Assembly (NCBI GenBank): GCA_014138645.1
Contig: JACJIB010000010.1
Span: 1-64,000, forward strand
DNA length: 64,000 bases
Direction: 5' to 3'
Origin: Methylorubrum thiocyanatum
GTDB taxonomy: Bacteria > Pseudomonadota > Alphaproteobacteria > Rhizobiales > Beijerinckiaceae
Position numbers and translations under genes: made by a program. A model generated the notes under the pieces. That model saw only the letters and a list, made by a program, of their open reading frames with translations. It was not told the DNA's origin and searched no databases. Numbering within the stretch: position 1 is the first letter of the stretch; each line of letters starts with the position of its first letter. Of the stretch, positions 34,287-43,609 are shown in pieces.

Positions 34287-36953
34287 TCATGTCTCCAACA
34301 GCCGCCCCACCTCACCCTCGCCGAGCAGCCGCACCAGCCGCTGCTCGGCCGCCGCATCGGCGGCGAGGACCACACCGCCGCAGACGGCGTCGCGGCCGGT
34401 GAAGGCGTAGCGCAGCACCGGCGCTGGCCTCAGACCGCCCGCTCCCGTCGCACAGAAGCCCTGCATGGCGTGCGGCCGGTCATTGCGGCCGATGGTGAGG
34501 TCCAGCCCGGCCGCCTGCCCCTTCAGCGGCACCGCGACAAAGTCCAGGCGCCGTCCGTCCTGCTGGGCCAGGGCCCGGCGCGCGCCCGTGAGGGCGACCA
34601 GGGCGTCGGGGGGGAGATGAAGCAGCCCCTCGAAGGCGATCGTGCGTCCCGCCCACGCGAACCGGTCGATCACCGCCATCCCGCTCAGGTCGTCGAGGAC
34701 GAGAAAGAGGCGGGCATGGGCGTAGTCGGGTCCGTGCACGGTGGTGGAGAGCCTGAGGGCTGTGGCTCCCTCGAGCGCGAGGCGCGCCGTCACATCCCCC
34801 GTACCGACCACCGGCTCGCGCCCATCGGGGATCGCCACGTTGTGTGCGCGAGCCGAGAGCAGGTGATGGCGCGCCGCACCGACCTCGACGCCCTCGGCGC
34901 CACCGCCCTCCACGATCCAGCGCCGCGAGCCCGTGGCGAAGGTGAACGAGGTGCAATCGCGATGCCCCTGCGGTGATTGCGCGGCATAGGTGAGCGCGAA
35001 GTGGCCCCAGCCACGCTCCATCCCGTCGTGGCGCATCGCGAGCATGCCGGCGGTGCGGGCCTCGGGGCTCGGTGCCGTGTCGCGCTCCGCGACGAGATCC
35101 CGGTCCGGCGCAGCGAGCCGGGCGATCCAGGCGGCAGGGTCGAGATCCGCGGGCGCATCGCCGAAGGGCGGGAGCCGGCCGCTGGGGTCGAGCAGCCCGG
35201 CAAGCCCCGGCAGTGCCGCCTCGGTGCGGCGGCCGATCGTCGGGCCGGGCTCGGTCTCGCCGAGGGCGGCAGCGATCGCCTGCCCGTGGCTCAGGAGGTC
35301 GAGGCGGCGCACGGGGGAGGCCTCTGTGAAGGCCCCGTCCTCGGGCAGCAGCGCATCGAAGCCGTGGGTGAGGCTGTCGCGGGCGAGTGTGTCCCAGTGC
35401 GGGGCGAAGGCGAATCCGGGCAGCGCCCGCGCGACGGCGAGAAGGGCGGCCGCCGCCTGGAGACCGTGCAGGGCGCGGGCGAGCGTGTTCTGCCCGACGA
35501 TTTCAGCGAGCGCAAAGCCGTGCCGCGCGGCCTCGGCCGCGAGCGCGCTGCGGGCGGCCACGGCGGCCTCAGTAACGGCGCCCTCCGTACTCAGGCGCGC
35601 CAGCACCTCGCCGCGGGGCGCCAGAGCCGCCGGGTGCAGGCTCAAGCCGTCCGCCGGCTGCCCCCAGGGATTGGCCCGCGACCACGCCGTGGCGATGCTT
35701 CGGACATGGTCTGCATCGCCGGGAGACGCCGCGAGCGGGAGCAGCCACGACAGCGACTGGTAGACAAGGCGCCACGCCACGGAGCGGAACGGATCCTCGC
35801 GCCAGTCCGGCCCATCGGGCAACGTCCAATCGGGCAGGCCGGCAAGGCTCAGGATCACGCGGTCGCCCTCGATGCGGGCGCTCCGGTCCGGCCCGGACCG
35901 CAGCTCGCGGGCCGGGGCGAGGATCGGCGCAGTGCTGGCGCCGGGGCTTGCCAGCCAGGACGCCGGCACGCCCTCGGGCAGGCCGAGCCGGTCGGCGAGG
36001 CGGGCGAGGAAAGCCGGCGCATCGAGGACGTCGTCGTCGCACAGGCTCTCCAGCCGGAACGCGTCTTCAAGGGCGAGTTCGGGCAGGCCGATCAGCTCGA
36101 CCTCCGGTGGGGCCTCCGCATCCTCCCAGACGCCGAAATCGAGTTCGATGGAGGCGGCACCCGGCGGCGGGCGCAGGGTCAGGGTGAAGCGGCGGGCCTG
36201 CGGCTGGGCGGAGAGGTTGATGACCGCGCCGAGCCCCGGCACGGAGACGGCACCGGCATAGGGCGGCGCGATGTCTCCCCCCTCCCCGTTCCGGTAGACC
36301 AGCCGGACCCGTGCGGCGTGCTCGTCCGCCCGCGCGGCGTAGATCTGGCCGCGCAGCACCAGGGCGATGTCCTCGGCGAGGGCGTAGACGAATCTCAGCC
36401 CCTTTCCGCCCAGGCGGCGCCGGAGGGGCGCCGGCCCGCGATCCGGCTCCCCCTGCCGGAGGACGGGATCGGCGACGGTGAAGTCGCGGGAATTGCGCCA
36501 GGAGCGCAGGGTGACGACGAGACCGCTCGCCTGATCGGGCACGCGAAAGGCGATGCGGAACGACGCTGCGCCGAGGAGGGCCGGGCCGGGAATCCAGGCG
36601 ACCTGCGGGTCGAGCAGGCTGCGGGCCAGCCCCGGCACATGGTCGAGGTCGAGGCTGGACCCGTCCGCGGCCAGGAAGTCGAAACCGGCGGCGGCACAAT
36701 CGAGGGCGAGCGCCGCGGCCTCGTCCTCGTCGAAGGCGAGGCCGAACTGCAGGCAGGCCCAGGCGCCGGGGCGGAGCCGCGCAAAGCTCAATCCCACCCG
36801 CGCGAAACGGTTGTTCGGTGCGATCCGGTGCAGCCCCTCGCCGCCGCCCGGCCCGGCGCCCCCGGCATAGCGGAACGCGGCCGGCCGGAGACCGGCCGCG
36901 CCGCCGTCTTGGTCGGAGGCCTCGGTGCCGGCCCGCTCATCGATCTGGTCCAT
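34287..36953 (-). CDS. Large heparinase II/III-like protein
   Basis: 888 residues, no signal peptide evident. The C-terminal third (about 610-880) resembles the heparinase II/III beta-sandwich domain: HRDCTSFTFATGSRRWIVEGGG, SARAHNVAIPDG, LFLVLDDLSGMAVIDRFAWAG. A central alpha-helical region (about 390-600) suits the alpha/alpha toroid of these polysaccharide lyases. The first 350 residues form a beta-rich domain I cannot assign. Similar genes in alphaproteobacteria often lie near surface-polysaccharide loci. Whether it cleaves a uronic-acid polymer is untested. Monocistronic; divergent from the flagellar operon that starts at 37112. ATG at 36953. Confidence 0.7.
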   Translation of the reverse strand: MDQIDERAGTEASDQDGGAAGLRPAAFRYAGGAGPGGGEGLHRIAPNNRFARVGLSFARLRPGAWACLQFGLAFDEDEAAALALDCAAAGFDFLAADGSSLDLDHVPGLARSLLDPQVAWIPGPALLGAASFRIAFRVPDQASGLVVTLRSWRNSRDFTVADPVLRQGEPDRGPAPLRRRLGGKGLRFVYALAEDIALVLRGQIYAARADEHAARVRLVYRNGEGGDIAPPYAGAVSVPGLGAVINLSAQPQARRFTLTLRPPPGAASIELDFGVWEDAEAPPEVELIGLPELALEDAFRLESLCDDDVLDAPAFLARLADRLGLPEGVPASWLASPGASTAPILAPARELRSGPDRSARIEGDRVILSLAGLPDWTLPDGPDWREDPFRSVAWRLVYQSLSWLLPLAASPGDADHVRSIATAWSRANPWGQPADGLSLHPAALAPRGEVLARLSTEGAVTEAAVAARSALAAEAARHGFALAEIVGQNTLARALHGLQAAAALLAVARALPGFAFAPHWDTLARDSLTHGFDALLPEDGAFTEASPVRRLDLLSHGQAIAAALGETEPGPTIGRRTEAALPGLAGLLDPSGRLPPFGDAPADLDPAAWIARLAAPDRDLVAERDTAPSPEARTAGMLAMRHDGMERGWGHFALTYAAQSPQGHRDCTSFTFATGSRRWIVEGGGAEGVEVGAARHHLLSARAHNVAIPDGREPVVGTGDVTARLALEGATALRLSTTVHGPDYAHARLFLVLDDLSGMAVIDRFAWAGRTIAFEGLLHLPPDALVALTGARRALAQQDGRRLDFVAVPLKGQAAGLDLTIGRNDRPHAMQGFCATGAGGLRPAPVLRYAFTGRDAVCGGVVLAADAAAEQRLVRLLGEGEVGRLLET

Positions 36954-37111
36954 CGCCCGCAGGCGCTACCGAGGCGGCCGGCCCTGTCAAGGTGAGAGCC
37001 AGCCTCGTGCAAGATTGCCTACCTAAACCTCCCATCCGACGCGGGCTTCACCGTCCGGGTGCGCCCGCATCCCGCGTGTTTCCGAGAGGCCCTTGGGATG
37101 GGGGCGTTGCC

Positions 37112-37501
37112 ATGACGACGGGCGTCTACCTCTTCGACCTCGCCTCGCAGCACGCGCGCTACCTCGCGACGCGGCAGGCCACCATCGCCGGCAACGTCGC
37201 GAACGCGAACACCCCCGGCTACAAGGCGCGGGACGTGGTGCCCTTCGCCCAGGTCCTGGCCCGGACCGGGCTCGACATGTCCTCGACGGCCAACACCCAT
37301 CTGGCGACGGAAGGCAACCGCATCCCGGTGCGGGAGACGAAGGCCGCCGAGACCTGGGAGGTGCTGCAATCGTCGAGCGCGGTCAGCCTGGAGCAGGAGA
37401 TGCTCAAGGCCGGCGACGTCTCGCGCCAGCACAACCTCGATACGGCGGTGGTGAAGTCGTTCCACCGCATGCTGATGGCCGCGGTGAAGAGCGGATCATG
37501 A
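37112..37501 (+). CDS. flgB: Flagellar basal-body rod protein FlgB
   Basis: Proximal rod subunit. 129 residues; the N-terminal rod motif RQATIAGNVANANTPGYKARDV and C-terminal helix ending in FHRMLMAAVKSGS identify it. Start ATG at 37112. First gene of a long plus-strand flagellar operon in which most stops and starts overlap; its TGA overlaps the flgC ATG (ATGA at 37498-37501). Confidence 0.94.
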   Translation: MTTGVYLFDLASQHARYLATRQATIAGNVANANTPGYKARDVVPFAQVLARTGLDMSSTANTHLATEGNRIPVRETKAAETWEVLQSSSAVSLEQEMLKAGDVSRQHNLDTAVVKSFHRMLMAAVKSGS

Positions 37502-37914
37502 TCGACCCGCTGCTCTCCGCCTCCCGGCTCGCCAGCGCCGGCCTCGAAGCGCAGTCGCTGCGCATGCGGGTCGTCTCGGAGAATCTCGCCAACGCGCAAT
37601 CGACCGGCGCGAGCCCCGGCGCCGACCCCTATGCCCGCAAGACGGTGACGTTCCGGGCCGAACTCGACCGCGCGGCGGGCATCGCCTCGGTGCGCCTGCG
37701 CGAGATCGGCACCGACGACGCGCCGTTCCGCACCGAGCACGACCCCGCCAACCCGGCGGCGGACGAGAACGGCAACGTCAAGCTGCCCAACGTGAACATG
37801 CTCGTCGAGATGGCCGACATGCGCGAGGCCAACCGCTCCTACGAGGCGAACCTCCAGGTCATCAAACAGGCCCGGGCCATGGTCGCCAGCGTCATCGATC
37901 TCCTGAAGTCCTGA
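37498..37914 (+). CDS. flgC: Flagellar basal-body rod protein FlgC
   Basis: Proximal rod subunit, 138 residues. It shows LRMRVVSENLANAQSTG near the N-terminus and the conserved NVNMLVEMADMREANRSYEANLQVI segment near the C-terminus that ends in the axial-protein helix. ATGA overlap with flgB; fliE follows after 11 bases. Confidence 0.95.
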   Translation: MIDPLLSASRLASAGLEAQSLRMRVVSENLANAQSTGASPGADPYARKTVTFRAELDRAAGIASVRLREIGTDDAPFRTEHDPANPAADENGNVKLPNVNMLVEMADMREANRSYEANLQVIKQARAMVASVIDLLKS

Positions 37915-37925
37915 GAGTATCCGCG

Positions 37926-38279
37926 ATGATCGAAGCTCTCTCCTCGCTCTCGGCCTTCGACAAGATCGCCGGCACTTCGTTCGCCGAGACCGCGCCGGCC
38001 CAGAAGGCCGCGTTCTCGCCCGCCGCCGTCTCCGGCATCAGTGGGACCGCGCCTTCGGCGCCCACCGATTTCGGCGACGTGATGGCCCAGGTCGCAGCCA
38101 GCGCCCGCGATGCGATCCGCGGCGGCGAGGCCACGGCGATCTCCGGCATCCAGGGCAAGGCCACGGCGCAGCAAGTGGTCGAAGCGGTGATGTCCGCCGA
38201 GCAGAGCCTCCAGACCGTGGTGGCGATCCGCGACAAGGTCGTCGCCGCCTACCTCGAACTCAGCCGCATGCCGATCTGA
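37926..38279 (+). CDS. fliE: Flagellar hook-basal body complex protein FliE
   Basis: 117-residue adaptor between the MS ring and rod. The C-terminal half carries the family pattern (AQQVVEAVMSAEQSLQTVVAIRDKVVAAYLELSRMPI); the N-terminal part is Ala/Ser-rich and variable. Start ATG at 37926. Confidence 0.93.
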   Translation: MIEALSSLSAFDKIAGTSFAETAPAQKAAFSPAAVSGISGTAPSAPTDFGDVMAQVAASARDAIRGGEATAISGIQGKATAQQVVEAVMSAEQSLQTVVAIRDKVVAAYLELSRMPI

Positions 38280-38305
38280 TCGGCCAGTCAAGGAAGCCAG
38301 ACGCC

Positions 38306-39094
38306 ATGCGCGCGCTCGCCATCGCCGCCACGGGCATGTCCGCCCAGCAGCTCAACCTCGAAGTCATCGCCAACAACATCGCCAACCTGAACACCACCGG
38401 GTTCAAGGGCGCGCGGGCCGAGTTCACCGACCTGCTCTATCAGGCCGAGCGGCAGCAGGGCGCCCCGAACCAGGCGGGCCAGGAGGCGGTGCCGGAAGGC
38501 GCGATGCTGGGGCTGGGCGTGCGCGCCGCCGCGATCCGCAACCTCCACCGGCAGGGCTCGCTCGCCAATACCGGCAACCAGCTCGATCTGGCGGTGAACG
38601 GGCGCGGCTACTTCCAGATCACCAGCCCGGCGGGCGAGATCAACTACACCCGCGCCGGCTCGTTCAACAAGAACAACGCCGGCCAGCTCGTCACCATGGA
38701 AGGCTACGCGGTCGATCCGGCGATCCTGATCCCGGCCAACACGACTCAGGTGACGATCAACGAGTCAGGTCAGGTCTTCGCCAAGACCGACGGGCAGGTG
38801 GCGCTGCAGAATATCGGCCAGCTGACGCTCGCCAACTTCGCCAACGAGTCGGGCCTGGAACCGCTGGGCAACGGCCTCTACCGCGAGACCCCGGCCTCCG
38901 GCGCGCCGGTCGTCGGCAATCCCGGTGACGTCAGCTACGGCAAGCTGCAGCAGGGCTACCTCGAGGGCTCGAACGTCGATCCGGTCAAGGAGATCACCAG
39001 CCTGATCACCGCCCAGCGCGCCTTCGAGATGAACTCGAAGGTGATCCAGGCTGCCGACGAGATGGCCGGCACGGTCTCCAAGGGCATCCGCTGA
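38306..39094 (+). CDS. flgG: Flagellar distal rod protein FlgG
   Basis: 262 residues, usual length. N-terminal LNLEVIANNIANLNTTGFKG and the C-terminal ITSLITAQRAFEMNSKVIQAADEM axial helix are diagnostic, with DLAVNGRGYFQI in the core domain. Exported by the flagellar type III system to form the distal rod. ATG at 38306, about 26 bases after fliE. Confidence 0.96.
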   Translation: MRALAIAATGMSAQQLNLEVIANNIANLNTTGFKGARAEFTDLLYQAERQQGAPNQAGQEAVPEGAMLGLGVRAAAIRNLHRQGSLANTGNQLDLAVNGRGYFQITSPAGEINYTRAGSFNKNNAGQLVTMEGYAVDPAILIPANTTQVTINESGQVFAKTDGQVALQNIGQLTLANFANESGLEPLGNGLYRETPASGAPVVGNPGDVSYGKLQQGYLEGSNVDPVKEITSLITAQRAFEMNSKVIQAADEMAGTVSKGIR

Positions 39095-39132
39095 CAGCGG
39101 TCGCCTTCCCTCCTGCTTCGGCGCGATCCCCC

Positions 39133-39621
39133 ATGCTCCGCAAGACCTTCGTCCGCGGCCTCCGCGCCGCCGCCCTCGCTGCCGGCCTCGCGGCGGGTCC
39201 GGCCCACGCCGTGGACGGCATGGCGAATGCCGAACTCATGCTGCCGGTGCCGACCGTCACGATCTATCCCGGCGACACGATCAAGGACTCGATGCTGCGG
39301 ATGCAGGCCTATCCCGCGACCTACCGGGCGCGCACGGCCGTCATCGACGCCTCCGCCGCGATCGCCGGGCGCACCGCGCGGCGGATGCTGCTGCCGGGCG
39401 AGCCGGTGCCGGTCAACGCGGTCGACGATCCCCGCCTCGTCAGCCGGGGTGCGCCGACGCAGATGATCTTCGAGGAGAACGGCCTCGTCATCACGGCGGT
39501 GGGCGCGCCGCTCCAGAACGGCGGCCTCGGCGAGACGATCCGGGTTCGCAACACCGACACCAACCGCATCGTGCTCGGCACGGTGACCGCCGACGGCCGC
39601 ATCCGGATCGGCGCGCAATGA
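39133..39621 (+). CDS. flgA: Flagellar P-ring assembly chaperone FlgA
   Basis: 162 residues. A signal peptide (LRAAALAAGLAAGPAHAVDG) is followed by a SAF/ChapFlgA domain: LLPGEPVPVNAVDDPRLVSRG, MIFEENGLVITAVGAPLQNGG, GETIRVRNTDTNRIVLGTV. Periplasmic chaperone for FlgI, encoded directly after it with an ATGA overlap. Confidence 0.93.
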   Translation: MLRKTFVRGLRAAALAAGLAAGPAHAVDGMANAELMLPVPTVTIYPGDTIKDSMLRMQAYPATYRARTAVIDASAAIAGRTARRMLLPGEPVPVNAVDDPRLVSRGAPTQMIFEENGLVITAVGAPLQNGGLGETIRVRNTDTNRIVLGTVTADGRIRIGAQ

Positions 39622-40751
39622 CCCCCTTTCGCCGTCTGTTCCTGGCCGTCCTGCTCGGCCTGCTCACCGGCCTCGGCTTTGCCGTGATGACCGGCCCGGT
39701 CTTCGCGGCGGGCACCCGCATCAAGGACATCGCGACGCTGAAGGGCGTGCGCGACAACCAGATCTTCGGCTACGGTCTCGTCACCGGCCTCCAGGGCACC
39801 GGCGACACCCTGCGCAACGCGCAATTCACCGAGCAGTCGCTGCAATCGCTGCTCGACCGGCTCGGCATCAACGTGCGCGACGCACGCCTGCGCACCCGTA
39901 ACATCGCCGCCGTGATGGTGACCGCCGACCTGCCGCCCTACACGGGAACCGGCTCGCGCATCGACGTCACCGTCACCTCGATGGGCGACGCCACCTCGCT
40001 GCGCGGCGGCACGCTGCTGATGACGCCGCTCACCGGCGGCGACGGCCTCGTCTACGCCGCGGCGCAGGGACCGCTCGCGGTCTCCGGATTCACGGTCCAG
40101 GGCCAAGCCGAGCAGTTGACGCAAGGGGTGCCGACCGCCGGCCGCATCCCCAACGGCGCCCTGATCGAGCGCGAGGTGCCCGGCACCTTCCGCGACCTGC
40201 CCGAACTCGTGTTCGAGCTGAAGAACCCCGACTTCAAGACCGCGACCCAGATCTCGGACGCGATCAACGCGTGGTCGCTTGGCACCTTCGGCCGGCGCAT
40301 CGCCAGCGCCCGCGACCAGCGTGCCGTGGTGGTGATGCGCTCGCGCCAGATGGCGCAGACCCGGCTCGTCGCGCAGATCGGCGACCTGACGATCCAGCCC
40401 GACACCCCGGCCCGGGTCGTCGTGGACCAGCGCACCGGCACCGTCGTGATCGGGCGCAACGTGACGATCTCCACCGTCGCCGTGACCCACGGCAACCTCA
40501 CGGTCCGCGTCACCGAGGCGCCGGAGGTGTCCCAACCCGAGCCGTTCTCGAACGGCCAGACCGTCGTGGTGCCCCGCACCGAGGTGGCGGCGCGGGAGGA
40601 GCGCGGCAAGCTCGCCATCCTCGGCGGGTCGGATCTCCAGACGCTGGTGCGCGGCCTCAATCAGGTCGGGCTGAAGCCCACCGACATCATCGCGATCCTG
40701 CAGGCGGTGAAGACCGCCGGCGCCCTCCAGGCAGAGCTTGTGGTGCAATGA
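39618..40751 (+). CDS. flgI: Flagellar P-ring protein FlgI
   Basis: 377 residues with a signal peptide, then RIKDIATLKGVRDNQIFGYGLVTGLQGTGD, the invariant FlgI start, and GGSDLQTLVRGLNQVGLKPTDIIAILQAVKTAGAL at the end. Forms the periplasmic P ring around the rod. Overlaps flgA upstream and motE downstream by four bases each. Confidence 0.97.
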   Translation: MTPFRRLFLAVLLGLLTGLGFAVMTGPVFAAGTRIKDIATLKGVRDNQIFGYGLVTGLQGTGDTLRNAQFTEQSLQSLLDRLGINVRDARLRTRNIAAVMVTADLPPYTGTGSRIDVTVTSMGDATSLRGGTLLMTPLTGGDGLVYAAAQGPLAVSGFTVQGQAEQLTQGVPTAGRIPNGALIEREVPGTFRDLPELVFELKNPDFKTATQISDAINAWSLGTFGRRIASARDQRAVVVMRSRQMAQTRLVAQIGDLTIQPDTPARVVVDQRTGTVVIGRNVTISTVAVTHGNLTVRVTEAPEVSQPEPFSNGQTVVVPRTEVAAREERGKLAILGGSDLQTLVRGLNQVGLKPTDIIAILQAVKTAGALQAELVVQ

Positions 40752-41332
40752 GCGCCCTTCCGCGCATCCTCGGCCTCTGGCTCGCCCTCTCCGGCGCCGC
40801 GCTGGCGGCCGGCGGCGAGCATGCCGACCCGGCGAAAGAGGCCGCCATGCGCGCGCTCGCCGCCCGCGACGCCCCGAAGGAGGTCTCCGCCCAGGACTTC
40901 GTCGCCAAGGAGCCGGCCAAGACCGGCTACTGCGCCAACATCGCCGATGCCGCGGCGGATGCCCGCTTCGCGTGGCAGAAGGAACAGCTCGCCGCGATGG
41001 AGCGGCAGGTCGAGGAGCGCATCAAGCTGCTCGAAGAGAAGCGGGCCGAGTACGAAGCGTGGCTCAAGCGCCGCAACGAGTTCCTGGCCAAGGCCGACGA
41101 GAGCGTGGTCGCGGTCTACGCCAAGATGCGGCCCGACGCGGCCGCGCTCCAGCTCGCCAACATGCCCGACGAGGCGGCCGCCGCCCTGCTGACCAAGCTC
41201 AACGCCCGCACGGCCAGCGCCATCCTCTCGGAGATGGAGGCGGCGCGGGCGGCGAACCTCGCCCGCGCAATGTCGGAATCCGGCCGCAAGGACGCCGCCG
41301 CTCCGGCCCCGAAGAAGAACCAGAGGTCGTGA
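40748..41332 (+). CDS. motE: Flagellar motor chaperone MotE
   Basis: 194 residues: signal peptide (LGLWLALSGAALAAGG), a cysteine-containing segment (KTGYCANIADAA), a coiled coil (about residues 75-115) and an MgtE-N-like helical end (AVYAKMRPDAAALQLANMPDEAAAALLTKLNARTASAILSEM). In Sinorhizobium MotE is the periplasmic chaperone that folds MotC, and it occupies the same place between flgI and flgH. ATGA overlap with flgI, one-base overlap with flgH. Confidence 0.88.
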   Translation: MSALPRILGLWLALSGAALAAGGEHADPAKEAAMRALAARDAPKEVSAQDFVAKEPAKTGYCANIADAAADARFAWQKEQLAAMERQVEERIKLLEEKRAEYEAWLKRRNEFLAKADESVVAVYAKMRPDAAALQLANMPDEAAAALLTKLNARTASAILSEMEAARAANLARAMSESGRKDAAAPAPKKNQRS

Positions 41333-42042
41333 TGCGCCCTGCTCCCTCCGTCGCGGCGGCCCTGCTCGCCCTCTGCCTCGGCGCATGCCAGAGCGACATC
41401 GCCCAGATCAGCCGCCCGCCCGTGCTGACGCCGATCGGCACCGGGCTCAACGCGCCGCGCGAGCCTCTGCCGACGACCTTCGGTGCGCTCGGCGCCCGCC
41501 ACAGCTACCATTCGACCTGGAGCCCGGCGAGCGCGGCGCTCTACCAGGATCCGCGGGCTCGCGATGTCGGCGACGTCATCACGGTGAGCATCGCCATCAA
41601 CGACAAGGCGCAGTTCGACAACGCGAGCGAGCGCGCCCGCAGCCAGAAGAGCAGCCTCGGCTTCGATTTCGGCTACGGCGTCTCGGCACTGAAGGACACG
41701 GCCACGGCGGATACCGGCATCCGCTCCGGCACCGAGACCAAGGGCCAGGGTTCGATCGACCGCAAGGAGTCGCTCAGCCTCTCCGTCGCGGCGGTGGTCA
41801 CCGAGGTGCTGCCCAACGGCAACGTGGTGATCTCGGGCTCGCAGGAGGTGCGGGTCAACAACGAGGTGCGCGTGCTCGAAGTCGCCGGCATCGTCCGCCC
41901 GCGGGACATCTCGCGCAAGAACACCATCGACTACGACAAGATCGCCGAGGCCCGCATCTCCTACGGCGGGCGCGGACGCATCACCGACGTGCAGGGGCCG
42001 ACGCTCGGCCAGCGGGTCTTCGAGACCGTGGCGCCGTTCTGA
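41332..42042 (+). CDS. flgH: Flagellar L-ring lipoprotein FlgH
   Basis: 236 residues. A lipoprotein signal with lipobox LGAC (cysteine about residue 19) anchors it to the outer membrane. Family motifs are YQDPRARDVGDVITVSIAINDKA, LPNGNVVISGSQEVRVNNEVRVLEVAGIVRPRDIS and the closing GRGRITDVQGPTLGQRVFETVAPF. Forms the L ring. Start overlaps the motE stop (TGATG). Confidence 0.97.
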   Translation: MRPAPSVAAALLALCLGACQSDIAQISRPPVLTPIGTGLNAPREPLPTTFGALGARHSYHSTWSPASAALYQDPRARDVGDVITVSIAINDKAQFDNASERARSQKSSLGFDFGYGVSALKDTATADTGIRSGTETKGQGSIDRKESLSLSVAAVVTEVLPNGNVVISGSQEVRVNNEVRVLEVAGIVRPRDISRKNTIDYDKIAEARISYGGRGRITDVQGPTLGQRVFETVAPF

Positions 42043-42053
42043 CGGGGGCGATC

Positions 42054-42536
42054 ATGGCGGACGCCAAGGACAGTAAGAAGGGCGGCAAGGGCTGGATCGG
42101 GGCGCTCGCCCTGGTGACGCTGGTCGCCGTCGGCACCGGGGGCGGGCTCGGCGTCTACCTGCTCGGCAGCGTCGAGAAGTCGGTGGACCTCAAGAAGCGC
42201 GAGGAGGCCGACAAGGCGGTGAAGGTGCTCAACTACACCGGCGAGCTGTCCCTGCGCAGCGTCGGCTCCGTGGTGGCCAACCTCGCCGAGCCGACCGATT
42301 CCTGGGTGCGGATCGAGTCCTCGGTCGTGTTCAAGACCGGGACGCTGCCCAACCCCGACGTGACGCTCGCCGAGATCCGCGCCGACGCGCTCGCCTATCT
42401 GCGCACGCTGTCGATGGCGCAGATCGAGGGCGCGAGCGGCCTTCAGCACCTGCGCGAGGATCTCAACGAGCGCGTCGCGATCCGCACCAAGGGCGCGGTG
42501 CGCGAACTCATCGTCGAATCGCTGGTGGTGCAATGA
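42054..42536 (+). CDS. fliL: Flagellar basal body-associated protein FliL
   Basis: 160 residues: a Lys-rich cytoplasmic N-terminus, one transmembrane helix (WIGALALVTLVAVGTGGGLGVYLLG) and a periplasmic stomatin-like domain (WVRIESSVVFKTG, ALAYLRTLSM, LREDLNERVAIRTKGAVRELIVESLVVQ). It supports the stator at the motor. Overlaps fliP by four bases. Confidence 0.92.
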   Translation: MADAKDSKKGGKGWIGALALVTLVAVGTGGGLGVYLLGSVEKSVDLKKREEADKAVKVLNYTGELSLRSVGSVVANLAEPTDSWVRIESSVVFKTGTLPNPDVTLAEIRADALAYLRTLSMAQIEGASGLQHLREDLNERVAIRTKGAVRELIVESLVVQ

Positions 42537-43306
42537 GCGGACGGATGATTCGGCGCCTGTCCCTGGCCGCGATCGTCCTGGGCCTCACCGCCACCGCCGC
42601 CGTGGCGCAGGGCGCGGGCGGCGTCACCGGCGTGCCTGGCCTCGACGCGCTGCTGCCGCCCGGCAACGGAGCGGCCTCCGGGCGCATCATCCAGCTAGTC
42701 GCGCTGCTGACGGTGCTGTCGCTGGCGCCGGGCCTGCTCGTGATGATGACGAGCTTCACGCGCTTTGCCGTCGCCTTCTCGTTCCTGCGCTCGGGGCTCG
42801 GCCTGCAGAGCACGCCGGCCAACCTGTTCCTCGTCTCGCTCGCCCTGTTCATGACCTTCTACGTCATGGCGCCGACCTTCGACCGGGCCTGGAACGAGGG
42901 CGTGAAGCCGCTGCAGGAAAACCGCATCGGCGAGGAGGAGGCGTTCGGGAAGATCGTCGAGCCGTTCCGGGAATTCATGACCCAGCACGTGCGCCCGAAG
43001 GATCTTCAGACGTTTACGGACTTGGCGAGCCGCAACTTCCCGAAGGCGGAAGCCGGGGAGAAGATCGACCTGCGCATCCTGATCCCGGCCTTCATGATCT
43101 CGGAGCTGCGCCGGGGCTTCGAGATCGGCTTCCTGATCGTGCTGCCCTTCCTCGTCATCGACATCATCGTCTCCACCATCGTGATGTCGATGGGCATGAT
43201 GATGCTGCCGCCGACCGTGATCTCGCTGCCGTTCAAGGTGCTGTTCTTCATCCTGATCGACGGCTGGAATCTGCTGGTGAGCGGGCTGGTGCGGTCATTC
43301 TTCTGA
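42533..43306 (+). CDS. fliP: Flagellar export gate protein FliP
   Basis: 257 residues. A cleavable-type signal sequence is followed by four transmembrane helices; signatures are LAPGLLVMMTSFTRFAVAFSFLRSGLGLQ, LALFMTFYVMAPTF, LIPAFMISELRRGFEIGFLIVLPFLVIDIIVS and GMMMLPPTVISLPFKVLFF. Forms the export gate with FliQ and FliR, which are not in the window. Its last 12 bases overlap the 3' end of the convergent toxin gene. Confidence 0.97.
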   Translation: MSGRMIRRLSLAAIVLGLTATAAVAQGAGGVTGVPGLDALLPPGNGAASGRIIQLVALLTVLSLAPGLLVMMTSFTRFAVAFSFLRSGLGLQSTPANLFLVSLALFMTFYVMAPTFDRAWNEGVKPLQENRIGEEEAFGKIVEPFREFMTQHVRPKDLQTFTDLASRNFPKAEAGEKIDLRILIPAFMISELRRGFEIGFLIVLPFLVIDIIVSTIVMSMGMMMLPPTVISLPFKVLFFILIDGWNLLVSGLVRSFF

Positions 43307-43609
43307 AGACGATCCTTGGTCGAGCGGTCGCCGTGCCGTGTGGCGGAACCGCTGAACGATGATCTCATCGCCGAGATAGTAGTCGATCGAGTAAGGGTAC
43401 GGGGTGAGAAAGACCCGGCGCACGCCGCGCACCGAGGTTCTGACACCGAGATGGGGCTGCTCCTGAAGCAGCCGGAGCAGATGCGTCAGGCGCGCCTCGA
43501 TCCGCGCGGCACCTTGGGGCGATCGATCCCGAACGTAGCCGAGCGCTGCGTCGATTAGCGAAAGCGCCCGCCTCTGGAATCGGAGCGGCAGGGGCAGCGG
43601 CTCGCTCAC
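43295..43609 (-). CDS. ParE-type toxin of a toxin-antitoxin pair
   Basis: 104 residues of the RelE/ParE superfamily: LRFQRRALSLIDAALGYVRDRSPQGAARIEARL helices, then HLGVRTSVRGVRRVFLTPYPYSIDYYLGDEIIVQRFRHTARRP, with the usual C-terminal strand and Arg-rich end. ParE-type members poison gyrase and RelE-type ones cut mRNA; which one applies here is unclear. ATGA overlap with the antitoxin gene. The 3' end overlaps fliP on the other strand. Function in stress or stability is inferred from family. Confidence 0.85.
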   Translation of the reverse strand: MSEPLPLPLRFQRRALSLIDAALGYVRDRSPQGAARIEARLTHLLRLLQEQPHLGVRTSVRGVRRVFLTPYPYSIDYYLGDEIIVQRFRHTARRPLDQGSSSEE

